Shown here: positions 1 to 8,583 of the stretch, one piece after another
Numbering within the stretch: position 1 is the first letter of the stretch
Layout of the letters: each line of letters opens with the position of its first letter
NCBI RefSeq assembly: GCF_958301595.1
Contig: NZ_CATQJU010000001.1
Span: forward strand, 1,922,001-1,986,000
Source: Porphyromonas vaginalis
Lineage (GTDB): Bacteria; Bacteroidota; Bacteroidia; Bacteroidales; Porphyromonadaceae
Direction: 5' to 3'
Length of the DNA stretch: 64,000 bases
Translations under genes and position numbers: made by a program
The notes under the pieces: model-generated
Databases searched by the model: none
Seen by the model: the letters and a program-made list of their open reading frames with translations, nothing else
What the model was told of the DNA's origin: nothing

Positions 1-254
1 AGTAATAAAGGTAGTTTTGCTTTCATAAGAGAATATGGTTGAGGTTATAGTGGTAAAAAAATGGAAAGGCAAAGCAGTACGCAGACCAGCTCAACGACGC
101 CATTGTACCGTTGCTCCTTCTATTGGGCGAAGTTACATTTTTTAGTCGAATGATGCATCATATAGTCAGACTCCCTGATCCCTCAAATCGTTACTCGTGA
201 GAGTTGCGAAGTGGACGCACCTCGCGTTACGCTGTGTAAGTCTAAAGAAAACAT
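1..254. other. Left-edge region without a recognisable gene
   Basis: No open frame longer than a few dozen codons fits here and no RNA gene was recognised. Bases 195-230 resemble stretches upstream of other promoters in the window (around 6204, 10547 and 56603): a GTTACTCGTGAGA-like core followed by GGACGCAC. The region may also contain the tail of a gene lying to the left, but that cannot be judged. Confidence 0.5.
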
Positions 255-262
255 TACCTTTG
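255..262 (+). promoter_or_regulatory. Bacteroidota -7 promoter box for the ybeY operon
   Basis: TACCTTTG matches the Bacteroidota sigma-ABfr -7 consensus TAnnTTTG and lies about 85 bp before the ybeY start. No clear -33 TTTG is present at the usual distance. It is the only such box ahead of six closely spaced plus-strand genes, so it is inferred to drive the whole operon. Confidence 0.65.
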
Positions 263-346
263 CAATACCATACGAGGCTGTCTATGTCAACAGCCTCATA
301 AGATTGCAAGCGATGCCTGCATGCAGATAGACTTAAGAGACGAGAT

Positions 347-874
347 ATGCAATTTAACTACTATTCGGACAACGATGTGTTGATGCCTCCCATCCGGCGG
401 CAGATCGCCAACCGTTGGATGCGCCGCGTATGTGACGAGATGAATCGTACGGTCGGGGAGATCAACTTTCAGTATACTGACGATGAAGGTATCCTGAGGG
501 CAAACAAAGCATTTCTCCAGCATGACTACTACACGGATGTCATCACCTTCCCCAGAGAGAGTGAGCGGGAGGGCGACGATGCAATCTATGGCGACATACT
601 CATCAGCATCGACACGGTTGCGACCAATGCGCAGGAGCTGGGCGTGCAGTTCCAGCAGGAGCTATACCGTGTGATGATACATGGTATCTTGCACCTCTTG
701 GGCATCGATGATCAGACCGACTCCGAGCGGGAGCTGATGCGTATGGCCGAGGATAGAGCACTCATGCAGCTGGTCGAGATGCTGGAGGGACGCGACTACT
801 TCCTTAGTCAGGGCGGGTCGAAGTTCTTCAAGTATGTCGACAAGGTGTGCGCAGACTACCAGGTTGCCAACTAA
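347..874 (+). CDS. ybeY: Endoribonuclease YbeY (rRNA maturation factor)
   Basis: Single-domain UPF0054 metalloprotein of 175 residues, usual size for the family. YbeY is a metal-dependent endoribonuclease that takes part in 16S rRNA 3' maturation and ribosome quality control in the cytoplasm. The signature is visible near residues 108-118 as HGILHLLGIDD. The first two zinc-binding histidines are present, but the position of the third histidine is Asp, a change I recall in other Bacteroidota homologues. It is first in an apparent operon, with tsaD starting 17 bp after its stop. The ATG at 347 precedes the conserved MQFNYYSDND start, so the start is reasonably secure. Confidence 0.93.
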   Translation: MQFNYYSDNDVLMPPIRRQIANRWMRRVCDEMNRTVGEINFQYTDDEGILRANKAFLQHDYYTDVITFPRESEREGDDAIYGDILISIDTVATNAQELGVQFQQELYRVMIHGILHLLGIDDQTDSERELMRMAEDRALMQLVEMLEGRDYFLSQGGSKFFKYVDKVCADYQVAN

Positions 875-891
875 TCTCACCCCACAGCATC

Positions 892-1920
892 ATGACATCT
901 TCATCTTCTCTCATCTTAGGTATCGAGAGCTCGTGCGACGATACCTCGGCAGCTGTGCTACGGGGTGGACTACTCTGTAGCAATGTGATCGCAAGTCAAG
1001 AGGTACACAGCAAATATGGAGGCGTGGTGCCTGAGCTGGCTTCACGAGCTCATCTGCAAAACATCGTCCCCGTCGTACAGCAAGCGATAGCACGGGCTGG
1101 TGTCACGCTGGCCGATCTTGACGCAATTGCCTATACTCGTGGACCCGGTCTTCTCGGGTCACTCATCGTCGGGACAAACTTTGCCAAGGGACTGAGTTTA
1201 GCACTCCAGATCCCACTCGTCGAGGTCAACCACCTGCAGGCACACGTCCTCGCACACTTTATTGCTAAGCCTGAGGAGCCACACACACCCCCGCCATTTC
1301 CTTACCTCTGCCTACTCGTCTCGGGTGGCAACTCACAGATCGTACAGGTCAATGCACCTGATGATATGCGCATACTGGGTCAGACGATCGATGATGCGGC
1401 CGGCGAAGCCTTTGACAAGTGCGCCAAGGTGATGGGACTCGGTTACCCTGGGGGGCCGATCGTCAATAAGCTCGCCAATGAGGGCGACGCGGAGCGCTTT
1501 CACTTTAGCAAGCCTCAGGTGCCAGGGCTGGACTACAGCTTTAGCGGGCTGAAGACCTCTTTCCTCTATACGCTACGGGATGAACTGGCCAAGGATGCTG
1601 ACTTTGTTGCGAAAAACAAAGCGGATCTCTGCGCCTCACTCCAAAAGACGGTCATCGACATCCTCATGAGCAAGCTACTGCGCGCCAGCAAGGAGACAGG
1701 CATCAAGCACATCGCTGTGGCTGGTGGTGTCTCGGCCAATACGGGGCTGCGTGACGCTTACCACGCTTATGCCGAGCGCTACGGCTGGCAGGTCTACATA
1801 CCGCCCTTTGCCTTTACGACAGACAATGCAGCTATGGTTGCCATGGCGGGCACTTTTGCCTATGAGCGAGGAGCCTACGGATCGATAGAGGCCGTCCCCT
1901 TTGCCAAGACAACGATCTAA
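892..1920 (+). CDS. tsaD: tRNA N6-adenosine threonylcarbamoyltransferase TsaD
   Basis: 342-residue ASKHA/Kae1-family enzyme that transfers threonylcarbamoyl from TC-AMP to A37 of ANN-decoding tRNAs, acting with TsaB and TsaE. The N-terminal nucleotide-fold motif LGIESSCDDTSAAV, the metal-site motif HLQAH near residue 110 and the late GGVSANTGLR motif are all present. An upstream in-frame ATG at 847 would overlap ybeY and add 15 residues unlike the family, so the ATG at 892 is chosen. It is the second gene of the operon, and the next gene follows after 10 bp. Confidence 0.95.
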   Translation: MTSSSSLILGIESSCDDTSAAVLRGGLLCSNVIASQEVHSKYGGVVPELASRAHLQNIVPVVQQAIARAGVTLADLDAIAYTRGPGLLGSLIVGTNFAKGLSLALQIPLVEVNHLQAHVLAHFIAKPEEPHTPPPFPYLCLLVSGGNSQIVQVNAPDDMRILGQTIDDAAGEAFDKCAKVMGLGYPGGPIVNKLANEGDAERFHFSKPQVPGLDYSFSGLKTSFLYTLRDELAKDADFVAKNKADLCASLQKTVIDILMSKLLRASKETGIKHIAVAGGVSANTGLRDAYHAYAERYGWQVYIPPFAFTTDNAAMVAMAGTFAYERGAYGSIEAVPFAKTTI

Positions 1921-1930
1921 CCCACATCTT

Positions 1931-2422
1931 ATGTCCACCCCTCAGACGACAGAAGAGCAGCTACAGCGTCTCATAGCACACTGGCTAGAGCAGCACGAGA
2001 GCGTCTCGACCTGCGAGAGCTGTACGGGTGGCTATATAGCGAGCCAGCTGACGTCGCATGCGGGCAGTTCGCACTGGTTCCAAGGCGCCCTCGTGACTTA
2101 TCAGATAGAGCTCAAGGAGCGACTAGCCTATGTGCCAGCCGCCACCATCGAGCAGTATGGCGTCGTGAGCCGAGAGGTTGCTGAGGCGATGGCTAGTGGA
2201 GCGTGTCAAGCTTGTCGTAGCGTCATCGGCATAGCGACCACAGGCGTGGCTGGACCAGCTGGTGGAACGGCTACTACACCCGTCGGGACTGTCTGCATCG
2301 CTATAGCGACACCTCAGGGCATCTACTCGGAGCGCTTGCAGCTCACAGGCTCACGGCAAGAGATCGTACGGCAGACCTATTGCGAGGTTATCAATCAGCT
2401 CTATCACTTGGAGCTGGAGTAA
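1931..2422 (+). CDS. pncC: CinA C-terminal domain nicotinamide-nucleotide amidohydrolase
   Basis: 163-residue stand-alone CinA C-terminal domain (PncC family), which deamidates nicotinamide mononucleotide to nicotinate mononucleotide in pyridine nucleotide salvage. Recognised by the STCESCTGGYIASQLT block near the N-terminus and the GIATTGVAGPAGGT block that follows. The N-terminal MoeA/MPT-binding-like domain of full CinA is absent, which is common. An upstream ATG at 1901 overlaps tsaD, so the ATG at 1931 is preferred. Substrate is inferred from the family only. Confidence 0.88.
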   Translation: MSTPQTTEEQLQRLIAHWLEQHESVSTCESCTGGYIASQLTSHAGSSHWFQGALVTYQIELKERLAYVPAATIEQYGVVSREVAEAMASGACQACRSVIGIATTGVAGPAGGTATTPVGTVCIAIATPQGIYSERLQLTGSRQEIVRQTYCEVINQLYHLELE

Positions 2423-2457
2423 ACCTTTTCATCAACACACTCAAAGAACAGACTACC

Positions 2458-3879
2458 ATGAAGCGACTATACCACACCACATTGCTACTTATCCTAGCAC
2501 TCTGCTCCTTTGCCCTGACCATGCAAGCTCAGAAGGCTTACGTCGGTCTAGAGTATCAGATGAGCTACAACGACAACTGGGGAGCCAACCGCCCTGTCAT
2601 CCTGACCGTCTATCCCAATAGCCCCGCAGCACAGGCTGGCCTGCGTGAGGGCGACATCATCGAGGCGATCAATGGACACGAAACCATTAAGATGTCCGAG
2701 GAGGATATGATTCGCGAGTTGCAAGGCGAGGGGGAAGTCTCTGACGACTTACTCCTAGTTGTTTCCAACTTTGCTTACCACCGTGTTGTACGTCATCTCA
2801 AGCCGACGGCTCAGCCTGCCGATGCACTCACAGAGCGGGACATCGCTCGTGCCTTTGGCATGTACAGCCTAGAGGATGAGTCCGATATATTGATCTCTTA
2901 CCCCATCAGCACAGGTACGGAGGGCAAGACAGACTTGATCAACTATGAGACCTTTGGCTTCGTGCGCACCAACAAGCAGTACACCAATCGGGATGCGCTC
3001 ATCGAGCAGCAACTCGCTGAGGAGCTACAAGCTCTAGGGCTGACCTACGATCAGAAGAATCCTGACCTCCTCGTAGATACCTATTATAGTATCACCGAAA
3101 ACAGTGCCTACGACGCTGCTGCCGCTCGTCGCTCTGCCGTGCAAACGTCGCTACGCATCGACCCCAAGGCGCATAAGCTCGTCGAGCTGCCGATCCTACC
3201 GATGGGGAGCGACAAGACGCTGGCGCGCTTCTACTTGAAGTTTGGCGTTACTATATATAGTGGTGTCAACGAGCGCAAGATGCTATGGACGAGCGAAGCC
3301 GAGGAGCTGCTCGCTGACGACTATACGCTGACCGACTACACCGCTCTGACGGTGCCAGTGATGCTCTTGCAGTTCCCCTTCACGCGCTACTTCAACTCGC
3401 TCGTTGTGCGCTTTGCCACCCATAGGCATCTGTCGCTGGGGATCAACTATCGGGCAAACAACATCTCTACCATCCACTCGCTATCGCTGCACTCACCTGC
3501 TGCCGAGGCAGGGCTACGTGCTGGCGATGAGATCGTAGCTATCAACGGCCGCCCTCTAGGCACGGCCGATGAACTCTCTAAGGGTTATCTGGCCTTTGTC
3601 AAGAAGAGCATGGCCTGCCGCACGCATGAGCATCCCTTTGCAATCAAAGATGGACCAACCAATTGCCGCTATTGGGACTCGGAGGACTATGCTCGAGTCG
3701 CTAAGCTCCTGGACAAGGATAAGTACTTCGGAGGCTTTAGCTACCTCTTTGCTTTCAACCCCTGGATCACGACAGCACCCCGCACGGGTGTCACCATCGA
3801 CTACCTGCGTGACGGCGTGATGCAGCGTGTCGTCGTAGAGCCTAAGCTGCAAGAGTCTTGCTACGTGACGCTGGAGTAG
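2458..3879 (+). CDS. Exported protein with two PDZ domains
   Basis: 473 residues starting with a typical signal peptide (positive MKR, a hydrophobic stretch to about residue 22, then MQAQ). A first PDZ-like segment lies near residues 28-105 (NSPAAQAGLREGDIIEAING) and a second near 325-380 (SPAAEAGLRAGDEIVAING). The middle part contains DPDLLVDTYYSI-like text reminiscent of DUF4136 lipoproteins, but this is a weak resemblance. No protease catalytic triad was seen, so it is more likely a periplasmic or outer-membrane-associated binding protein than a DegP/Prc protease. It sits between pncC and queA in the operon. An earlier in-frame ATG at 2380 lies inside pncC and was rejected because it would mask the signal peptide. 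Confidence 0.75.
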   Translation: MKRLYHTTLLLILALCSFALTMQAQKAYVGLEYQMSYNDNWGANRPVILTVYPNSPAAQAGLREGDIIEAINGHETIKMSEEDMIRELQGEGEVSDDLLLVVSNFAYHRVVRHLKPTAQPADALTERDIARAFGMYSLEDESDILISYPISTGTEGKTDLINYETFGFVRTNKQYTNRDALIEQQLAEELQALGLTYDQKNPDLLVDTYYSITENSAYDAAAARRSAVQTSLRIDPKAHKLVELPILPMGSDKTLARFYLKFGVTIYSGVNERKMLWTSEAEELLADDYTLTDYTALTVPVMLLQFPFTRYFNSLVVRFATHRHLSLGINYRANNISTIHSLSLHSPAAEAGLRAGDEIVAINGRPLGTADELSKGYLAFVKKSMACRTHEHPFAIKDGPTNCRYWDSEDYARVAKLLDKDKYFGGFSYLFAFNPWITTAPRTGVTIDYLRDGVMQRVVVEPKLQESCYVTLE

Positions 3880-3910
3880 TACCGCAAAAGCTAATCAGAA
3901 GGTCGAGAGT

Positions 3911-5188
3911 ATGTGTGACAAGCCTCATACGCAGCACTGGGTCGATATAGACATCAACGACTACGACTACCCGCTCCCCGACGAGCGTATCGCAGCGCAT
4001 CCGCTGGCGGAGCGTGACCAGTGTCGCCTCCTCCTGAGCGATGCTACGGGGAGGCTGGAGGACCACACCTTTGCTGAGCTGCCACAGCTGCTCCCGCCTC
4101 ATGCGCTCCTCATTCGCAACAATACGCGGGTCATCAAGGCGCGCATCTTCTTTGTCAAAGCGACGGGTGCCCGCATCGAGATACTTTGCTTAGACCCCTA
4201 CAAACCGGTTAGCTACGAGGAGAGTCTTGCCTCGCTCGGATCATGCTCCTGGCACTGCCTCGTGGGCAACTCGAAGAAGTGGCGCCCCGAGCAAACTATT
4301 TCCTGTACACTCCCACTAGCTGGCGGACAAACGATCACGCTACAAGCGAGTAGGGAGGCGGAGATGCCAGACGTAGTCACCTTCAGCTGGAGCGACGAGA
4401 GCAAAACCTTTGGCGAGATACTAGAGCTGTGCGGTCAGCTACCCATCCCTCCTTACCTCAATCGAGAGACCGAGAGCAGCGACCTCACCGACTATCAGAC
4501 CGTCTACGCACGCATTGAGGGCTCTGTGGCGGCACCGACGGCGGGGCTACACTTCACGCCAGAGCTTGATGACAGACTCCTAGCCGAGGGACACCGCATC
4601 ACCGAGCTAACGCTCCATGTCGGTGCCGGCACCTTCCTACCGGTCAAGGGTCGTCAGGTCGCTGACCATCAGATGCACAGCGAGTATTGCAGCGTGCCGA
4701 CAGCAACGCTGGAGACGCTCCTAGAGCATATTGATAGCTCCTTTGTACCCATTGGCACCACCTCGGTACGCACCTTGGAGAGCCTCTACTGGTTTGCCGT
4801 TGCACTGCAGCAAGCAGAGCAGGAGGGTGGGGAAGTGGCAGAGCCCTTTCACCTAGATCAGTGGTATAGCTACCGTATGCGTCAGAGCTGTGGCGCAGCC
4901 TTGCCGTCACGTCGTGAGGCGCTGGAACTGTTGCTCCGCTATGCGCGCCACAAGGGGCTTGATCGGCTCACCTTCTCCACGGCATTACTCATTGCCCCAG
5001 GCTATCACTATCAGATGGTAGACATCCTGGTGACCAACTTTCACCAACCTAAGAGCACGCTCCTGCTGCTCGTCTCGGCACTCATCGGTCCCCACTGGCG
5101 CACGCTCTATGAGCATGCCCTCGCTGATGCGCACTACCGCTTCCTCAGCTATGGCGACGCCTGCTTGCTATATCGACAAGACCTATAA
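3911..5188 (+). CDS. queA: S-adenosylmethionine:tRNA ribosyltransferase-isomerase QueA
   Basis: 425-residue enzyme that adds the epoxycyclopentanediol moiety from SAM to 7-aminomethyl-7-deazaguanine in tRNA, a late step of queuosine synthesis. The N-terminal YPLPDERIAAHPLAERDQ block, the central GSVAAPTAGLHFTPEL block and the later VTNFHQPKSTLLLLVSALIG block are classic QueA. It is about 70 residues longer than the Escherichia coli enzyme, with extra sequence around residues 95-165 and 280-310, as in the long Bacteroidales form. Starts 31 bp after the PDZ gene. Confidence 0.95.
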   Translation: MCDKPHTQHWVDIDINDYDYPLPDERIAAHPLAERDQCRLLLSDATGRLEDHTFAELPQLLPPHALLIRNNTRVIKARIFFVKATGARIEILCLDPYKPVSYEESLASLGSCSWHCLVGNSKKWRPEQTISCTLPLAGGQTITLQASREAEMPDVVTFSWSDESKTFGEILELCGQLPIPPYLNRETESSDLTDYQTVYARIEGSVAAPTAGLHFTPELDDRLLAEGHRITELTLHVGAGTFLPVKGRQVADHQMHSEYCSVPTATLETLLEHIDSSFVPIGTTSVRTLESLYWFAVALQQAEQEGGEVAEPFHLDQWYSYRMRQSCGAALPSRREALELLLRYARHKGLDRLTFSTALLIAPGYHYQMVDILVTNFHQPKSTLLLLVSALIGPHWRTLYEHALADAHYRFLSYGDACLLYRQDL

Positions 5189-5232
5189 ATAGAAATTAAA
5201 TCATACACACCCTTTCAGCATATCACACTCAA

Positions 5233-6093
5233 ATGAAAGTCATTACAACGGTTGCTGCGCTACAGCAAGAACTCTCTAAGCTACGTCAGGAGAACCCCTC
5301 AGCCCGTGTAGGGCTAGTGCCGACTATGGGTGCCCTGCATGCGGGACACCTCAGCCTAGTGGCAGCTGCTAGAAAGCAGTACGACATCGTCGTCGTATCC
5401 GTATTTGTCAACCCCACGCAGTTCAACAACCCCGAAGACCTGCGCACCTATCCCCGCAAACCAGAGGAAGATTTAGCGCGTCTAAGTGACGCTCAGGTAG
5501 ACATCGCCTTCCTGCCCACTGTCGAGGAGATGTATCCCGAGGCGGATACCCGTCAGTTTGACTTCGGCTTCCTCGGAGAGACGATGGAAGGAGCGCATCG
5601 CCCAGGACACTTCAACGGAGTAGCACAGATCGTGAGCAAGCTCTTTATGCTCGTGCAGCCCGATGTCGCCTTCTTTGGCGAAAAGGACTTCCAGCAGATA
5701 GCTATCGTGCGGGAGATGGTTCGCCAACTCGCTCTGCCCGTAGAGATACACAGCTGTCCCATCATCCGCGAGGCTGACGGACTAGCTCTGAGCAGCCGTA
5801 ACCTCCTCCTGACCAGCGAGCAGCGTGACGTAGCGCCCCGCATCCACGACACACTTGTAGCTAGCCAAGAGCTCATTCCAGCACACTCGCCACGTGAAGT
5901 CGTTGACTTCGTCGTCTCACGCCTCGCAGAGCATCCGCTCCTGCGCCCCGAGTACTACCAGATTGTCGATGGCAAGACCCTTCGTCCCCTCGAGTCGTGG
6001 AGCGATAGCAGCGACCCCGTCGGCTGCATCGTCTGCTACTGCGGCGAGGTTCGTCTCATCGACAACATCCACTACGAGACCTCAGTCAACTAG
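5233..6093 (+). CDS. panC: Pantothenate synthetase PanC
   Basis: 286-residue enzyme that joins pantoate and beta-alanine with ATP to make pantothenate for coenzyme A. The VPTMGALHAGHLSLV block at about residues 29-43 carries the HIGH-type motif (HAGH, 36-39). FFGEKDFQQ and the ALSSRN segment are the KMSKS-like part of the active site. Length is normal. It is the last gene of the ybeY operon and is followed 27 bp later by a strong hairpin. Confidence 0.96.
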   Translation: MKVITTVAALQQELSKLRQENPSARVGLVPTMGALHAGHLSLVAAARKQYDIVVVSVFVNPTQFNNPEDLRTYPRKPEEDLARLSDAQVDIAFLPTVEEMYPEADTRQFDFGFLGETMEGAHRPGHFNGVAQIVSKLFMLVQPDVAFFGEKDFQQIAIVREMVRQLALPVEIHSCPIIREADGLALSSRNLLLTSEQRDVAPRIHDTLVASQELIPAHSPREVVDFVVSRLAEHPLLRPEYYQIVDGKTLRPLESWSDSSDPVGCIVCYCGEVRLIDNIHYETSVN

Positions 6094-6120
6094 CTGACCA
6101 ATCTACAAACGTATCGACAG

Positions 6121-6146
6121 GGGGCGAACCTCGCGAGGTTCGCCCC
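6121..6146 (+). terminator. Perfect palindrome downstream of panC, probable terminator
   Basis: A 26-bp perfect palindrome (left arm GGGGCGAACCTCG) followed by the T-rich TATTTCTACTCTT. It ends the operon. The GGGGCGAAC/GTTCGCCCC hairpin also resembles the dispersed REP-like hairpins elsewhere in the window, so it may be both a repeat and a terminator. Confidence 0.7.
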
Positions 6147-6271
6147 TATTTCTACTCTTCCTGAAGCTAACCATCAGTGCCACTAGGGTGAAACTGCTCG
6201 GAGAGACCATCGCTCGTGAGATTTGCGAACTCACTGGTTACTGAATTGTCTGTTGTTTCGATAAAAAACAC

Positions 6272-6279
6272 TATATTTG
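6272..6279 (+). promoter_or_regulatory. -7 promoter box upstream of the Omp28-like gene
   Basis: TATATTTG fits TAnnTTTG, with a TTGTCTG sequence at 6246-6252 at a suitable -33 distance. It implies a leader of about 135 nt before the ATG at 6421. Confidence 0.6.
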
Positions 6280-6420
6280 CCATCATAATAGCTCGCTGGT
6301 GCTACAGGCTGTCGGGATGACGAGACGCCACGCACTAATCTCAGGACACTCACACCTACTAGCACACGAGTCTAAGACATCTTCTAAAGACATAATAACA
6401 AACAGATTAAACAATCTATT

Positions 6421-8343
6421 ATGAAACAAACAACTACCCTCTGGAGTTTACTCCTCACGCTCCTCATAGCCGTCACAGTGAGTACGGCTCAGGAGCCTGT
6501 AACGCCACGTCTGCAGGCAGCACCTGCAGGCACATCCTTACGTGCTGGCGGTACCCTGACTGGCTTTGGCTTTGCTGATCGCAACGCAGAGACTGGGGCC
6601 GTTGGCGTCGGTGCAACAAACATCTACATCTCTGCTTACATCCTGCTACCCGACGTAGGTGCTAATAAGATTGAGAAGATCTCTTTCCCAGGAGTTAAGG
6701 CTGACAAGGTCGCCTACCTCCTCATACTCTCAGAAGATGGTAAGACCACACTCTACAACCAGAAGTGCGAGATCGCTGTTGGCGTTAATGAGATGACCCT
6801 CACGACACCCTTTGCTACTGAGGCGGGCAAGCGCTACCTCGTAGGCTTTGCCACAAAGCCTGTAGGTAGTACCCGACAAGATGCATACGTTCTCCCCTTC
6901 GATGGAAAAAGCGAAATCAAAGATGCGCTATATATAGCTGCGGGTACAGATCCTTTCCCAACAGAGAAGAATAAGGAGAATGAGCGTGCCTTTAACCTAT
7001 TCAACGCTATGGGCTCTAACGTCGGCTCTGCACAGATCTTCGTCACACTAAAGGATGAGAGCAAACTACAGGATCTAGGCTACCTAACCGCTGTTGAGGG
7101 CAACTTCAGCAAGATCAAAGTAGGTGAAAAGGTCTCTCCGAAGGTCTCTCTCCGCAACATCGGTATGAACGAGATCACCTCTTTCGATCTCACCTATCAG
7201 TTTGGTACAGGTGAGGTCAAGACTATCTCACATACCGTAACTCCCGCACTGGCAGCTACTCAGACGGGCGAGTACACCTTTGAGATCCCCGCTGAGGTAG
7301 AAGGTATGGGTACGCTACACTTTGCTGTCTCCCAGGTCAATGGTAAGAAGAATGTCTTTGCAGATAATCGTGTAGACCTTACTTATCTAGTTGGAGACTA
7401 CAATGCAATTAATCGAGAGACGGTTCTCCTAGAGCGCTTTACAGGAGAGGATTGTCCTTACTGCCCACAAGCAGATGCTCCCATCAACGCTTTTATCAAG
7501 CAGATGACAGAGGCTGGACTACGTGTTAGCTATATTGCGTACCACATCTTTAATCAAGACTTCGTGTCAATACGAGAACCTTATGAACTCGGTCAATACT
7601 TCCTTCTTGCTGGCTTCCCATCTATATCTATCAACCGCGCTGTTACACCAGATGGACGATCTCTTAGCCAGGACGGTAGAATCAGCAAGGATGGTGCTAC
7701 TGCATGGACTAACAAGATGAAGAACGATAAGCAGGGCGTCAAGATCGAGAGCATAAATCAGAAGATCTCTGACGGTACGCTGGAGGTAGTCGTCAAGGGT
7801 GTAGCTCTTAAGAATAGCTTTGACCCAGAGGATCTCTACCTAACGGTACTCGTAACGGAGGACAACATCCCCGCTAGGAGCCAACGAGGAGCTGGTAAAG
7901 GCTACAAGCACGAGGCTGTACCTCGTCTCTACCTCACCGCAGCTACGGGTAACAAGCTCAAGGTCGAGGCTGACGGCACTTTCACTGTCACGCTACGTGG
8001 TACCCTCAAGTCTACTTGGGTAGGTAGCCAGTGCAATGTAGTTGCTGTCGTTCACCCAAGCATCAAGCAGTCTAAATTGGAGAACCGTGCTGTACACACT
8101 GCTGAGACAGCTCCTCTAGGCTTTGGTCTCGCTAACGAGCCTGTAGCTCCTGCACAAGCTCCTGTCGTAACGGCTGAGGGTGGCTACCTAAACATCCTAG
8201 GTCGTGTTGATGCCTTCGAGCTATACGACATGTCTGGTGCACTCGTCACAACGAATGTAGAGACACGTCTCCTACCAGGCACCTACATCATCCGCATCTT
8301 CAGCGATCTACGCGTCTACACCTCCAAGGTGATCGTTCGCTAA
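6421..8343 (+). CDS. Omp28-related T9SS cargo protein
   Basis: 640-residue exported protein. The signal peptide (MKQTTTLWSLLLTLLIAVTV) is followed by a beta-rich N-terminal half. A thioredoxin-like Omp28 segment starts near residue 330 with LLERFTGEDCPYCPQADAP, which carries a CxxC. The C-terminal ~75 residues end in SDLRVYTSKVIVR, a type A T9SS sorting domain. The protein should cross the inner membrane by Sec, exit through the SprA pore encoded at 44.8 kb, and be anchored or released by the T9SS sortase. Substrate unknown. The last 50 bases of the gene are nearly identical to the end of the next gene. Confidence 0.85.
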   Translation: MKQTTTLWSLLLTLLIAVTVSTAQEPVTPRLQAAPAGTSLRAGGTLTGFGFADRNAETGAVGVGATNIYISAYILLPDVGANKIEKISFPGVKADKVAYLLILSEDGKTTLYNQKCEIAVGVNEMTLTTPFATEAGKRYLVGFATKPVGSTRQDAYVLPFDGKSEIKDALYIAAGTDPFPTEKNKENERAFNLFNAMGSNVGSAQIFVTLKDESKLQDLGYLTAVEGNFSKIKVGEKVSPKVSLRNIGMNEITSFDLTYQFGTGEVKTISHTVTPALAATQTGEYTFEIPAEVEGMGTLHFAVSQVNGKKNVFADNRVDLTYLVGDYNAINRETVLLERFTGEDCPYCPQADAPINAFIKQMTEAGLRVSYIAYHIFNQDFVSIREPYELGQYFLLAGFPSISINRAVTPDGRSLSQDGRISKDGATAWTNKMKNDKQGVKIESINQKISDGTLEVVVKGVALKNSFDPEDLYLTVLVTEDNIPARSQRGAGKGYKHEAVPRLYLTAATGNKLKVEADGTFTVTLRGTLKSTWVGSQCNVVAVVHPSIKQSKLENRAVHTAETAPLGFGLANEPVAPAQAPVVTAEGGYLNILGRVDAFELYDMSGALVTTNVETRLLPGTYIIRIFSDLRVYTSKVIVR

Positions 8344-8439
8344 GACCTAGATAAGACTCAGAGTTGGCTGTAAGTATGCTAAGATGCTTTTATAGTCAAC
8401 GAATGATAAGGGCATGAGTTTGACCTCGTGCTGTACTAT

Positions 8440-8469
8440 GTAGTGACGCTCATCTCTGGGCGTCACTAC
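8440..8469 (+). terminator. Hairpin between the two T9SS cargo genes
   Basis: Perfect 10-bp stem GTAGTGACGC / GCGTCACTAC with a 10-nt loop, followed by the weakly T-rich TAGTTTAAC. It lies about 95 bp after the upstream stop, and is a probable terminator. Confidence 0.5.
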
Positions 8470-8583
8470 TAGTTTAACTCTCCACCTTACTGAAGTCGCG
8501 AAGCCTGTTGCTTTCGTACTATGTACTAGCATCAGCTATCCAAGCGACGTTAAGAACAATCACATCCACAAAACAACCATAGT

